Source of the DNA: Pholis gunnellus
Lineage: Eukaryota > Chordata > Actinopteri > Perciformes > Pholidae
Reading direction: 5' to 3'
Length of the DNA: 64,000 nt
Assembly (NCBI GenBank): GCA_910591455.2
Contig: OU342817.1
Coordinates: 2,864,480-2,928,479 of the forward strand
Of the stretch, positions 24,240 to 36,972 are shown piece by piece. Position 1 is the stretch's first letter. Each line of letters opens with the position of its first letter. Below the pieces are notes generated by a model that did not search any database, was not told the DNA's origin, and saw only the letters and a program-made list of their open reading frames with translations. The position numbers and the translations under genes are program-made.

Positions 24240-26380
24240 AAACTACACTCACTGAGATTGAAGTCCTGTCATGTGGAGCTCACTGTGACAGTAATGCATT
24301 TATCTATTACTGATGTGGTGGCTGCACAGAATAACATCGACAGCAGAAATCTAGGGCTTTTGCATCATGACACACGTTTTATTTTAAACTGTAAAACTGT
24401 AAAAATATAAACTGCACATCTGGAGTTCTAAAATTGGCTTGGCCTCAGAGAAGAAGCCCCAAAAGAAAATACTACTAAAGAGACTAGCGAAGGTTTATGT
24501 TTACAAAAGATTAACAGAACACATTATCAACTTTACAGAAATGGTGCTCTTTGGTGAACGGTGTTCTATTCTGGCTCTCTGATTGTTAGCATGGCGCTGA
24601 CAGCCCTGTAACAGCTGCAGCCCATCACGATGAAATATAGTCTACATCCACGGCTTAGGATGAAAGTGTCCATAAGTGGCGTTACCTGCACGCGTGTTGA
24701 AAATGTGTCGGGGGTTTGGTAAACTACTCCTCCAGCCTCCGAACCTCAATGGACACACAGTATGTGTTCTCGGAGCAGCCACGTGCTCCAGCTAATGGAA
24801 CCAAGACAAAACATTTCGTACGCTTGATAGCGTCTGTTTGCACAAGCCGACCTAAATGGGCGTCAAGAGACCAGCGGAACACAGGACGTGCTTGAGACAG
24901 AGTGTAAATGGAAAAGAAGTGTGGTGTCTGAAGCTGAAAGCTGTCCCTAAAAGCATCTAACGCAAACCATATGAAGAGGATGATAAAAGGCTGTATTCAT
25001 ACCTTCAAACCGTCAAGCTTAAGCTAATGCACAGTGGCCGCCAGATAACGCAACGCGGATTATTTGGATTACGTGTTGAGAAATGGTGAAAGGTCAACGA
25101 GGAGAACAGCGTCGGTGAGGGGAGCCATCGAGGTTACTCATCTGGATACGTTAGGAAAGTTTAGACAGCATGTGGCCGACATGTTTCTTCACCAGTTTAG
25201 GTTGAGAAATTGATGGTTTTAATTTTGTGTGTGTTACTAAACCCTACAGGATTCTGTACCTCCTGTGGTTTTCCTCCACAGGTCAGAGGTCACAGCTACA
25301 GTAGCCCTGGAGATATATGTGCCGGGATGCAGTCCGGTTATAATGATCTTTGAACCATCCAGCTGACAAATCATTTGCATTGTATAATATTAATATTTTT
25401 TTGGGAAAGATCAACTGTTCTGAGCAACATTCTACGTGGGCAAAGTAGATTATTATATTTAATAAGATATTAACCTAAACTTCCTTCACAATAACTGAAC
25501 CTGATCATAAGCAGGTCGTCTTATTGTCAGTAACGTGAATAAATGAACGATTTCTTGCACAAGAATTGCGGAAAATGGAGAACTCTTTTGTTTTTATAAA
25601 TGTGTTATGAATATTGGCTACTGGAAGATGACTTGAGGGCACTATATTTGGTATTTATTAACTTTGCGAGCCAATGTAACATTTATTATACTCTTTGTTT
25701 TCAATGGGTCCACCTCTGGCTCCAGCTGTTTTGTCTACTTCTTTTCTTCAAACTCTTCCCTACAAATGTAGGTACACTAATAGAACTAGATGCTCTGTGC
25801 TCTTGGAGGGTCCTACAGCTTGGTGTGCAAGACAGCTAAAAGGAGCAAAATCTCCTTGTATTATTGGCCTGCAGTGGATCCTTGTACCACCCACACTGAC
25901 CAGCTACACCCTGCAGAGGCCCCTCTGACTTTCAGTGACCCCCATTTGTCAGGTTGCACGCCATCTGGGTCAGTAGTGGCCATCGGGCAGAGGGAGCGGT
26001 GGTCTCCACTCCATCAATGACATCAACCCCTGGTTGGCTTCATGCTTTCCACTGTGCAGCAACAAAACCAAAGTAAAGTTTGCATTTACTCTGTGTTTGC
26101 AGACACATTTGTACTTATAAATGCAATTTCCAATGAACGTGTGTGCGATCGCCGTTGTGTGCGCGTGGTTCCCTGCGTCACGAAGCCCTGACCGGCATTT
26201 GTCAGATGCTGAGACAGTTAAAGCAAAGAGAAAATCCTGAACTGATGGTTATCTCATAAACAAGTCAGATCTGTGGCCAGGGATACAAAAGAACACAACT
26301 GGAAATTACAGAAGAAATACAGCAGTTTGACGACGGCAGTAAAAGTTCGCCTGCTCTCCTCTGTTCTCAGAGGCTAAATT
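24240..26380. other. No gene seen
   Basis: No repeat or gene recognised. Overlapping short frames at 25600-26020 have no supporting features. Confidence 0.5.
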
Positions 26381-26384
26381 AAGA

Positions 26385-26540
26385 TGAGCTGCAATCATTG
26401 CTGTTCCCAGCCTGTGAGAGATCCCAGGTGGCCCTTAAATTGACCTCGCTCTTGCAGGAGCATCCGCTAATTACATGTCTTTATCCTGGGTGGACCTGCA
26501 ACGGACACTGTGGTTAGGCCCGCCATTCTTCATAGCCTGT
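26385..26540. other. Candidate conserved non-coding element
   Basis: Contains GCTAATTACATGTC, TGCAATCATTGCTG and CAGGTGGCCC in a repeat-poor context. No coding frame is convincing. Confidence 0.18.
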
Positions 26541-27094
26541 GGCAAGGCTTAACCGTCTCAGTAAAAAGTCTGGCATCCTAAAACACGGCGCTGCAACCCT
26601 CGAGATGGAGACGTTTCATGGTTGACGTGCACCCACAGAGGCTTTGTTTTATCGTCACAAGTCTCTACAACAACAACAGTTACCGGTCTCATGGTGAACA
26701 CGAATACTTACAGTGCCAGATACATAACTCAACTGCATCACAGCCACTCCATCGCCAGGTTTTCAGCCCAGATCACGGTTTATGTTTTGAAACAGTTGGC
26801 GATGAAAGAATATGAAGCTGTAGGGTAAAGTTTACAGACTCTGATCCTAACCACACCAATCCCACGTCTAAATTGAACTAATGTATCTCTAATCACATAA
26901 TTACACACAACTCTGTCCTTTACATCCAACCCAGCAAAGCACTGATTTTGTGATTTGCAGGGCGAAAAGACATCGAGGGTAAAACTGGGATGAATTTGGT
27001 TGAAAAGTGTAAATGTATTTTAGATGTCTACATTATTATTACTCTATATGTAAACCAGTCCATCAGCAAGAATATTGGCTATTTTGATGTCGTC

Positions 27095-27460
27095 ATTCTT
27101 AGTGCTTGTAATCAGATAAAATCATTCATGTTCACCAGAAACTCCTTCAGCTCAGATCCGGCTTCGCTGCAGCCTTCAACCGGCAGTCGGAGCTCCGGAA
27201 GCACCGGGTAGCAGCAGCTCCTCCTCCGGCCAGGAGCAGAGCGTTACCTCGCCGGTTGCCGCTGGGCCCGCTGAAGGGGAAGGGAGGTCCGTGGGGGTAC
27301 CAGAACCAGGACTGTGCAGGGAAGACCCTGTTGTAGTGTAATTATTTATCAGGTTTTTCTATGGGGAAACTGGTGCTCAGAAACAGTACTGCTTTTGTCC
27401 ACAGGGACCGGCAAAATCCACACAAAATGAAAGCTCCTCGTAGAAACTTTTACAGCAAAG
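27095..27460 (+). repeat. Dispersed repeat family B, copy 2
   Basis: It carries TTCACCAGAAACTCCTTCAG, GCTGGGCCCGCTGAAGGGGA, GCTTTTGTCCACAGGGACCG and AAAATGAAAGCTCCTCGTAG, the same order as the copy at 6285. The perfect hairpin at 27661-27695 lies 200 bp beyond its end. Confidence 0.75.
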
Positions 27461-27660
27461 GTGACTACTAACGTATGCAACCCCCGGAGACAGACGCCTC
27501 TCCTCTCTGTCTATCTGCCTCGAGGATAGCGCATGTTTTAATTTGTTTGATAATCACACAGTTTGGAGTGGATTAGGGCAACATAGTTTGAAATAGAAAC
27601 CATTTGTTGGCAGTTTTCTCAACCTTACACAGTATCTACTACTCAGTGTAGTGAGTGTAG

Positions 27661-27695
27661 TGACGTTTCTACACTCAGTGAGTGTAGAAACGTCA
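27661..27695. repeat. Perfect 16-bp hairpin with 3-nt loop
   Basis: The left arm TGACGTTTCTACACTC (27661-27676) is exactly complementary to the right arm GAGTGTAGAAACGTCA (27680-27695), with loop AGT. Just upstream, GTGTAGTGAGTGTAGTGACG repeats part of the arm. The stem is short for a microRNA precursor. Confidence 0.85.
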
Positions 27696-27842
27696 ACAGT
27701 TAAAACTGGTTTACAACAATGACGAGGCTGCTACAACTGATTTATGTCATTATCTGAAATAATGTACACTCTGTAATCAGGATTAAGGATTCTCTATGGC
27801 TATAGTCATTTTCTTGAGGCACATAATCCGGTGTGCTTTATT

Positions 27843-27844
<2 letters not shown>

Positions 27845-27872
<28 letters not shown>
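27845..27872. repeat. (TC)14 microsatellite
   Basis: Uninterrupted TC tract of about 28 bp; a homopyrimidine run. Confidence 0.95.
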
Positions 27873-27874
<2 letters not shown>

Positions 27875-27876
<2 letters not shown>

Positions 27877-29070
27877 TTCCACATACTTCTCATTCTCACA
27901 CTGGGAGCCCCATAACTTCATTCTTGGTCGCGCTCCAAGGGACTCATCGTTGGCTTGACCGGGACCTCATGTCTTCAGTTAAACCAATCAAAGCTCCATT
28001 CATTCCACCAGCTCATAGTGCCCAATTCATTTCCAGCCAATAATAGGGAATCTGTTGTAGTTTTAATGGAAAGACTGCTTTTTTTTCTCCCTCCCCTTTC
28101 AGCCACAGCAGCCGTGCTAAAAAAGCTCACTGCGCGAAAAAGACCTGAGGTAATGCTCCAATAAAAAAATCCACAGCCTGTTTACTTTGGATGTGTAAAG
28201 AACACAGATATTGCGCCACTCTGTAAATTAACCATGCTGCTTTCAAAATTAACAGGGAGCGACTGTTCTCCCCTCCGTCCGTCTCATTGCTCCCTTAGCC
28301 TCTCTGACATTTATTGGGAGAGAGAGGAAGGAGTCGATATATTGAATTGGAACAACCTCTGTCTGCAGCCTGTAGGTCCGGCTAATTGCCAATGTGGTGT
28401 TGCACAAGTGCCTACTTGTCTCAAATTCACCAGATAATCCATACATTCAGTGCCAGTAGGTGTATAAATGCCCCCTGATGCTGTTTATCAATGTTTGTCT
28501 GAGTTTATAAGGCTTGATTTGCTTAAAAGGTGCCAAGTACGAGATTTAAATTATGTCTTAGTGTCTCCACACGGCTCTCAACGTGGCAACGGCTGAGCCG
28601 GTGTTCTGACTATTTATGCTACAGTAGCTCCAGACCCTTAAGCTAACCCTAAGGTTTCAGGCTTAATAGACCAATATTGCCACTTTATCTGCACACTAAG
28701 TAGCACATCTCCACTGGGAGGACATATCGACCGAACAGCGACGTCCAACGATGCTAACAGCGCAAACTACATGCAGCAGTTCTGACAGAGCCAACAGTGT
28801 TAACCAGAGTGAGCACCGTAAGAAAGAACATGCTACCCAGTAAGAAAAGCCCATATATCTATAGACACGTAGAGGAGAATATTCACACTAAATCACACTA
28901 CCTCTGTCCTGACCTTGTGCCCTGCCCAGCCCGCCAATTCAAAATATTACAGGCCTTCCCCGGGGGGAGTCCATCAAAATGTGCCAAACAATGCTTGAAG
29001 GCTGTTTATATCAATGTAAACTAGGCTTCTGAGGCGTTACAGCTTGATGTTTTTGCAGAGGTTATATAAC
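27875..29070. other. No gene seen
   Basis: Repeat-poor non-coding DNA after the TC tract. Stretch 28230-28500 is a weak candidate for regulatory conservation. Confidence 0.45.
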
Positions 29071-29076
29071 CTGGAG

Positions 29077-29720
29077 CAGGGGCTTTCAAGGTCTGTGACT
29101 TGGAAGCTTGGAAAAGGGTACCCCCCCCCCGCTCGATTCCTGGATGCTTCATGATTATGTTATTGCATTGACTCAACAATTGAGCCAAGATAGCCTATTG
29201 TTGCTAATTAACTTGAGACAACACCAAATATATCAAAAGAGGTCCTTTTTTTCATGCAAACTACAGCCCACTGTACGTTTTTATGAATTAAATCAATACA
29301 AATAATAATGATGCCGTCCTAATAAATTGTACCGTACAATGCATTTAGTATACTAGCCTGCGCACAGTACATGAACTACAGGTATTACTAGTTGATGACA
29401 ACATTTTCCTTAGTTGATTGGGTAACCATGGTGGAGTTAAAGTCATGGAAGAAAGTGAGTGAAGAAAGTTCAGAAAAGGTCGACAAACATTCTTTTTCAT
29501 GCTGTATAAGTGGTTGAAAACTCTGCATTTAAGCGTTATATAGTTAGCCTGATGTGACTCCTTTATATTTTTCTATATATGGCCCAGAATCAAAAAAAGT
29601 TAAATTCTCCAGAACTCACCTTTACTCGCTCTCTCTCTCTCACTTTCATTCACTGAGCCTCCCCTGAAACTATTTGGAGCCCCCCCTGGGGAGGTCCGCC
29701 TCCCACTTTGAAAACCTCTG
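29077..29720. mobile_element. Decayed hAT-like non-autonomous element
   Basis: The left end begins CAGGGGCTTTCAAGGTCTG. The right end on the opposite strand begins CAGAGGTTTTCAAAGTGGG. The two fit one consensus, CAGNGGYTTTCAARGT, typical of hAT-superfamily ends. Adjacent right-end text (a C-rich GGAGCCCCCCCTGGGGAGGT) resembles fish hAT repeats. The flanking 8-bp segments agree at 5 of 8 positions, as expected for an old hAT target duplication. About 644 bp, with no transposase recognised inside; it includes a C10 run near 29121. Confidence 0.55.
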
Positions 29721-29724
29721 ATCT

Positions 29725-32700
29725 CGATCACCCCCTACAGTCAGGGATCAATCTTTTGTTTTTATTACAACTCCGTCTGCATCTCGGACACATATTTATT
29801 ACACACCACTCAGAATTTAAGCTTCCAACCCGATGCAAGTTGAGCAAATAATATCACTTTCCATTGCACAGTGAGCCTGAGGGGAAGATAGAGACAGGTT
29901 TATGGGTCAAAGCTTGGTGTGACGCCAAGGTCTACAACGGTAAAGGTCTCAATTTTTCTCTAAATGCTGCAATCAACAGACAAGCATAATAAATGTACAG
30001 GAATATGTCTGTATGCTTCTGTTGGCTGAGAGATGGACAGATATTAAAGCAGGCATAAGACCTCACACAGAAGGCTACACACTGCTGTTCACACAATGCC
30101 CATTCATTCACTATAACAGCATTCGGAGAATTCCTTTACTGTAGAATAGTTAGGAGTGAGAATATGAGCTCTGTCTTCACCCTGTTTGTGGCAACAGTCC
30201 ATCCCTCTGTGGGATTCGGGGTTTTTCCCCTCTCTGGGACTGAAGCTAATGCTAGCTGATCAATTCTCTCACTGGCACGAAAGCATATAAACAGACACGA
30301 AAGCTCCCTGAAGACGTCCTAACCTTGAGTCTTCGACGCCCATTGATCTGAAACGAGACCACCGCTCACTGAAGGCTTTCGCAGGACAACACATGTAATC
30401 GATACGAGGCAACAAGGATACCGAGCTGAATGCAGCCAGTGCGCTTCACATTTTCCACAACAAATCTGACTTTCAGAAGTGTGTTTTATCCTGCAAAATT
30501 TTGGAATGACACGCAACATAAGCAAGGAGTTTAAGATTGCCCAAACATTGTACGGTTCAGTGATCCAGCGCCCGGCGTCTCCTCGGGTCAGTTAAACGGA
30601 ATTATGATGACAGAGCATGATAGTCATTATTTCATCAGAGGAAGCGTTCATTGTGGATTGTTTCATGCACATGAACTCAAAACAAATTAAATGTACGTTG
30701 AAAAAGAATATGCAGGCAGCAATTTAAACTAGTTTATGATGTCTGTGGCTGAAATAAACATTCAGCATGAAGACAGGAGACAGAGGGACAAAAAAGTACC
30801 TTTGGTCTCTACTGTAAGAGTCTGAGACAAAACATACCTCATCCTTTATTAAAATGTTTTTCCCCCAGAAAAAAAAAGGGTAAATAAAACTATATTCAAC
30901 ATGACAAATAAGAAAAAAAACCTCCATAAATGAATAACATACCAACACACACACACACACACACACACAGAAACAACACTGTTGATATCCATCACATTCA
31001 GCACACGTGCAAAACAATTCTCACAGTGTTCCCTGTTCCTCTAAAGTATAGAAAGGTCATTCACAAAAAGAAAACGCAGTATTCATTCTTGGCCCTGCAG
31101 GCATGCTCGGACCAGCCCCTTCGACAATAACACGCTTCCTCCAGCCCACCCTGCAATCTATCACACACTGTGAGCTGTCAACATGGAAAGTTGCCTTGTT
31201 CAGCTTTAATTAAAATGCGAAAAAAAAGAAAAGAACAAACATTTAAAAAAATCAAGTGGCAAAAAAACCAAGTCTACATTTTGTTGGGTGTAAATCCATC
31301 CTCACCCTCCATTAACTCGAGGAAGAGCGTTCTACTAGACCGCTCTAAAGACTATTGAGACTACAGCAGTTATACAAGTGTGTTGTAGAACAGTTATCTA
31401 ATTGCACATGGTACTATTGACATTATGTCCTCAGTCTTGCCCTGATGACTAATTCCAATCAATTATTTTTAGAAAAAGAAAAAGAATACTCTCCGTGTGA
31501 TGTTTGGTGCAAAGAGTGTTCCTGTGGGGATGCTGGGACAAATGCCTGAAAACTGGGATGTCTGTTTACCCCATTTGGGGAGCAAAAAAAACAAACAATA
31601 TTTCAGCAGTTTTAAACGTGTCTTTATGCATCCTTGGGTTTATGCAGTTAGACTGGAAGAGTTTTCCAATCCCAAGGGAAACACAACGTCGTGGTTTAGC
31701 TTAATTTAAAACATAAAAACGCCACTTGATAAATCATGTGCATGCAAAACATTAAAAAAAAAAAAAAAAACCACCTCTGGATCAGCTTGCTGTTTTTTTT
31801 TATGTTGCAGCGCTACCAAACAAGAAAGACATCAGGATGTGGAAGCAGCCGGGCCGATGATGGACGAAGACTGATGTCTGGGACGCATCCTGATCCCGGA
31901 GGAATCAGCCCATCCAACACTCAATCACACCACTCAATGGCTCCCAAACGGCAGAAAGATGTCTCTGCACCAGCCCTGCATCCAGAGGAAAAATGAAGGC
32001 GGCTCTCAGGGAAAAGGAATGTGCTTTGGCTTCGGTTCTTTGGTTATTTATTTTGGTCTGGAGACAGAGTGAAGGCACTTCTGTTTTTTCCGGATGGTTC
32101 CGGGAAGGCTTTTCTTCTGACTTTGCGCGTTGACACCATGATATGTGCGCTGGAAACGAAAGCTTCGAAGCTACTGTCAGCGCTGCGCCCGTGGCTTCCC
32201 GGCAGCGGTCACTGATGATTATCACAGACGTACATGTTCTATTTCTGATTTTTCTGATTTGAAAATAGTGACACATGTTGAAACTACTGGTTCAAACCTC
32301 TAAAGTCTGAGAGTCACTTGTGGTTTTCGGCCCTTAAGGTTTTGAAACTATTCATTATCGGTTCATAACCATTTATTTTTCCATGTTTTGTGGCCTATAA
32401 GAACATTAAAGTTACCGACTCTTTATTTATCTCAACTCACCAAACTAAATACATTTCGTAGAAGCTATTAAGAATACATTTATAATCCACTTCTTCACTT
32501 AAGGAGTGACTCAGCCAAACTGTGTGTGAGGTGAAAGTGGAAAAGGAAACCAATAACTTGATGCACTTCCCTCTCACGGAAAGAAAAAAAACTGAAGCAT
32601 GTATTCAAAGAGTTTCATTCACTCGCACGGCCGCCGATTGCCAACAAAATGTCAAAGGTAGCTGAAACGCAGACGCTTTCATAAGGAACTCCCAACTTGT

Positions 32701-34120
32701 TCTACTTCCCCAGACCAAATGGTATGAATTACCAGCACATTTTGATATTTATATTTGAGCCACTTTAGATGACAACCTTATCTGGAGTGAATTACAGAGC
32801 GCTGTCACGGAGCCAAGAAGGCAAAATCCGCACAATACAAGAAACCTGAGCAGACAAATAACTGACAACTGTGAGTGATTGCAAAATGATTACAAGCTCA
32901 CTGGAATTAAATATTCTACTTAATTCTATTCTACTAAGTGAATAAAAATAAGGCCAAAGCAGGAAACATTCCCATGTCATTGGAGCAATCATGTAGGTTT
33001 TAACAGTGAAATGCCAGCTGAAGACAATATTTTTATAGCCATATATTCTGGGTGAGGAGGGAGCCTAGCGACTTAATTTCCATGAAAATGTTATTGCAGG
33101 ATTTTCACTGTGATTCAGCGTCCCAGTCCGTTGCCAAAGCAGTGGTGGTACGAATATTTAAGCTGTCAGACAATTATTATGTTAGAGGCAAAGGAGCGAC
33201 AGCAGCGGGGAGCTGGACCGCTCTATCCTGACTCACAACCAGGCTGAGAGAGAGAGGGAAAGAGGGGGGGGGGGGAGAAAATGATGGGCCAGAAACAGAA
33301 ATAATCTGATGTAAACTCTCCTGTGCTCACTTCTTTACAGTGAAAACTGCCAAAAAATGTCTTGCTCATTGCCCCAGTGACTGCAAACCTTCCCTCACTG
33401 ATGTAAAACTCAAAACGCACCACCTCTATCAGAAGACGTCTCTTTGTAGAAACTGTACCCAGCGGAACTAAATCTCACTCGCCATTACGCAATCTGCCAA
33501 CAATTCACGACATTAAGAAATGCACACAGGAACAATGTGTGTGTACGTTCTCCCCCTCAAGAGTCCAACAATCCAGTTACCACCTTTACACTGCGAGAGG
33601 CAATTTCCTGTGTGGCTCAGCTGATGAGGTTCCAGAGCAGCAACGGGCCAGTAATGTAATCTCTCTGCTCTTGTTAAAAGTGCAGCTGTCCGTGGCAGAG
33701 CTCGGTGGAAGCGAGAGTGTGAATTCTTGTCTCATGGTGCAAGCGGGGAACTCTTGGCCACATATGCCAGCCATCAGCACCGGCTTGTACCGTGTGTTTT
33801 AGTAAAAGAGTCTGCAGAGGAAGCCCCGTGGAGCCTTCTCACGCACATGTGTGAACAAATGCAAGCGTTCAATGACATAAATGCATTGTGTGCAAAGTTT
33901 TGCCCTTTATGTGTAAGTATTTGTCCGTGTACCAGCTGTGGAAAGCCGCTACTATGCACATTTACCGAAGTATATGTACTTTTAATGCTCTACTCTGAAA
34001 TGTAGAAGCATATTCATTTGCCAGCTGATGCATGTTATAGATTTAGATTTTACATATTTATAAAATGTAATGCTTTGTTTTTGAGTAAAATGTTAAAATG
34101 TTCGGCATGTTAACCTGACA
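29725..34120. other. No gene seen
   Basis: Long repeat-poor stretch with A runs and one AC tract. A T-rich run followed by TTGCAG near 31809 precedes a 61-codon open frame ending at 31996, but the protein is unrecognised and no poly(A) site follows. Confidence 0.5.
30945..30969. repeat. (AC)12 microsatellite
   Basis: Uninterrupted AC tract of 25 bp. Confidence 0.95.
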
Positions 34121-34124
34121 AACA

Positions 34125-34471
34125 TTAAAGGGGACATATCTTGCTCATGTTCTTTGTATTTGGAGTTCTACTAGAACATGTTTTCATGCTTTTATGTTCA
34201 AAAAACACATTTTCTCATACTGTGTCTAAATATACTTGTGTTCACATTCTGTCTGAAACGCTCCGCTGTAGCGCCTGTCTCTTTATTAAACCCCCTCCCG
34301 AAAAAAGCCCGGTCTGCTCTTGATTGGCATGCGAGACAAATATGAAGCACTTTTGCAAAAAGGTAGTTTCTCAAAGCTGTGGGTGGAAATACTCAAACGG
34401 TTTGTGGGTTATGAGGCACTCCAGAAACCCAAACCTGAAAAAGTGAGTTCTTCATAATATGTCCCCTTTAA
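34125..34471. mobile_element. TTAA-bounded MITE with terminal inverted repeats
   Basis: The left end reads TTAAAGGGGACATAT (34125-34139). The right end, read on the other strand, begins with the same 15 bases (34457-34471), so the inverted ends are identical over that length and then diverge. The element is 347 bp, has no coding capacity, and both ends coincide with TTAA, the target that piggyBac-type transposases duplicate. I recognise the AAAGGGGACATAT end from dispersed fish repeats. The assignment to piggyBac rests only on the TTAA boundaries and is inference. Confidence 0.8.
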
Positions 34472-34544
34472 AATTCATAATACTGAATGTATTCATCAAT
34501 AATAATCCAATTTTGATTCTTTCATGGCAGAATACATATTTGCT

Positions 34545-34740
34545 TTTATTATAGCGCTAAACACAAAGTACATCTGAGGCTGATGGGAAGGTTTTTAGTT
34601 TTGCAGGTATTTGGCCATAACACAAAGTATTAAACACATTAATATTTGACCTGAAGTGTCAGAAGATCACAAAAATCTTTAGGATACTTTGTCTGAGGAC
34701 TATGAAAATCTGTACATTTGCATCCCAACTAACACTTGTT
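34545..34740 (-). repeat. Fragment of the same large fish repeat (family E)
   Basis: On the minus strand it reads TTATGGCCAAATACCTGCAA and CCCATCAGCCTCAGATGTAC, ending near GTACTTTGTGTTTAGCGC. In the fish repeat as I remember it, these boxes follow the part preserved at 18310-18500. Confidence 0.55.
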
Positions 34741-36286
34741 TCCTAGTCTTTGAGCAGAAAACGCTTTAAAATTGCTGTAAATCTCTCCTTCCCGATCTTT
34801 CCTACATCATGTTTACACCCCCGAGATCCGGTTTTACCCCCGAGATACATGTAATGAAACATAAATGCTCCCAAAATGTCTTCTCATTCTGACTTTACAG
34901 CTTCCAGACGTTCGTGCTGTAGCTGACGACTCTGCCAGGACGTTGACTCGGATTCGTCCAATCCAATGGTTCCCAGTTGAGCAACAAAACCCCAGAGGGC
35001 CGTACTCTGAATATGACATCAGTCAATCAAGGCCTCGGAACAGCAAAGAGCTGTCAAATCTCAAACTCTCAAGGTGACGTGTGGAGGCGCACATGCAGTT
35101 CAGCGCATAAATTACAGCCACTAGAGTTGGAAATGTCCAAAAAAAGGAAGGAAAACAAAATATGAGATGAGCTGCACACAGAGCCACGAGAGCACGTTGA
35201 TCACCGCTATAAGCGCTCCATATTTGCCAGCTGCAAAGAAATTCATCCTGACGTTGCCCGTATGAACACACTGCTTCTAAATGAATGTTTTATGTTCTTG
35301 GATTTGACTGCATTTAAGTTTGTTTTTGTCAAAAGAAGGTTTACTGGTCAAACCAGCTCCTTCTCAGTTTCATATTCACTCAGCTCAAAGTGCCGTGCTC
35401 GTTTTGTCTCATTTTCTCCAGTGAAAGAGTGATTTCAATGAGCAACCTTTCCATCACAATTCTTCTCTTTCTGTCGTTGACACTGCACTGCCTCACACTG
35501 GAAGTGCCTTCATAATGGATGAGTGTAATTTAACAACAACCACCTGTTCTGTAGCTACAGTTCTGCGAGCCCAGAAATGCACCAGGCTTGTAGCTGCATG
35601 AGTGCTGAATATATAAAATACAGCTTAAGCATCAGGGGAGGAGCTGAAACATGGTGAGAGAATATCCTGCTCCAGTTCAGGGCAACATGCACCGTGCTTT
35701 TTGGACTCTTTAATATGCACTTCAGTCTGGAAATGTACCGGTAACTTTACACATCCGTGTCAAGTTTCAAAATAACCCCTATCGCGTTTTTCTGTCAGAG
35801 CCACAGAGGCATCTTTTCTAGGACTCTTCCTACAGTGTCAGAAGAAAGAATGAAAACGTCCCCAGTAGAGGTTTTTCCTAAAGTACTGTGCATGAGTCAA
35901 CTTTCCACTGCATTGCTTCAGTGTCAAACTATGCCGTTTCAGTTACATGAGAGCCGTCTTGACTTTTTGTGCCGTGTCAAACAAAATGATGGTGCATTTG
36001 TTTTTGGAACTGCTAACTTGACTTGATATGTGAACAGCCTGAACCTTGACACTAATCTGCCCACACATGATCTCAAATATCAGACCAAGATACAGTTTTA
36101 GGACTAACGTTTTTAAAAAAAGGGACAACCCACTGTAGTACACTGCCTTCATAAAAGTACAAATGAAGAATGTCTTTTCTAGAAATGCGTTTATCTGACA
36201 ATTGGCTTGAAGAGAAACTAGATTTTTTAACTCCAAAGGTGACTTACAGCACGTCAGCGCCGCCACACAGGGAGCATGGGAATGAC

Positions 36287-36319
36287 TGTGTGTGTGTGTG
36301 TGTGTGGGGGGGGGGGGGG
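36287..36319. repeat. TG tract joined to G14
   Basis: A 20-bp TG repeat (36287-36306) running into 14 consecutive G (36306-36319), the strand-mirror of the C37-AC arrangement at 1914. Confidence 0.95.
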
Positions 36320-36947
36320 TCAGAGGTCAGCGAATGAGTTGAACAGGAAATACCCAATACGCTGAACATCATTACCCTGTTCTGGTCAATTACAAAATTG
36401 TTTATCATCGCTACTGGCAGTTTTATGTTTCATGTTTCCTCCAACTTGATGGATGAAAGTCGTCACTGGAGATTCAGGAAGACAAGCCGTAAATCTGAAG
36501 GTACTATTGCACATGAGACTATTAAACTAAAGTTGTTTTCTGAGTAGGTTACATGTGAATGTATTTAAAAAGGAGTCTAGTCCTACATTGTAAATGTACT
36601 TTGGTAGGAAAAGAAAACCGGGTTATCCTACTTTAGCGAATTAACAGTTGAGTCATATTTCATTTGTGGACCAAAGCCGACCAATGCCCTTCAGAGGTAC
36701 GACATTTACAGATATTCAATTTTGGAACCAAGTGATTTCTGATCGTCCGTTTAAAGTTGTGAGCGGCCAAGTTCTCTGTTAGTCTTCTGGTTTAAGATGG
36801 GGAGCCAGGAAACAATCAACACAATTCAATAATCACCCCGGCTGTTTAAACCAAACCGGGGAGGCCCTTCTCTGTTTATTTTCCTTGTATCGCGTTGCAT
36901 TCTCTTTTTAATTTCATGGCCAAGTGGACCTCCCTGACATCCTGCCC

Positions 36948-36972
36948 CTCCTCCCTCCCTCCCTCCCTCCTC
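36948..36972. repeat. CCCT tetranucleotide repeat
   Basis: About six CCCT units inside a longer pyrimidine-rich stretch (36940-37035). Confidence 0.9.

Noticed and set aside
27661..27695. MicroRNA precursor at the perfect hairpin
   Set aside because: A 16-bp stem with a 3-nt loop is too short for a normal precursor.
33618..33660. Hammerhead ribozyme core suggested by CTGATGAGG
   Set aside because: No GAAA strand and no closing stems around it.
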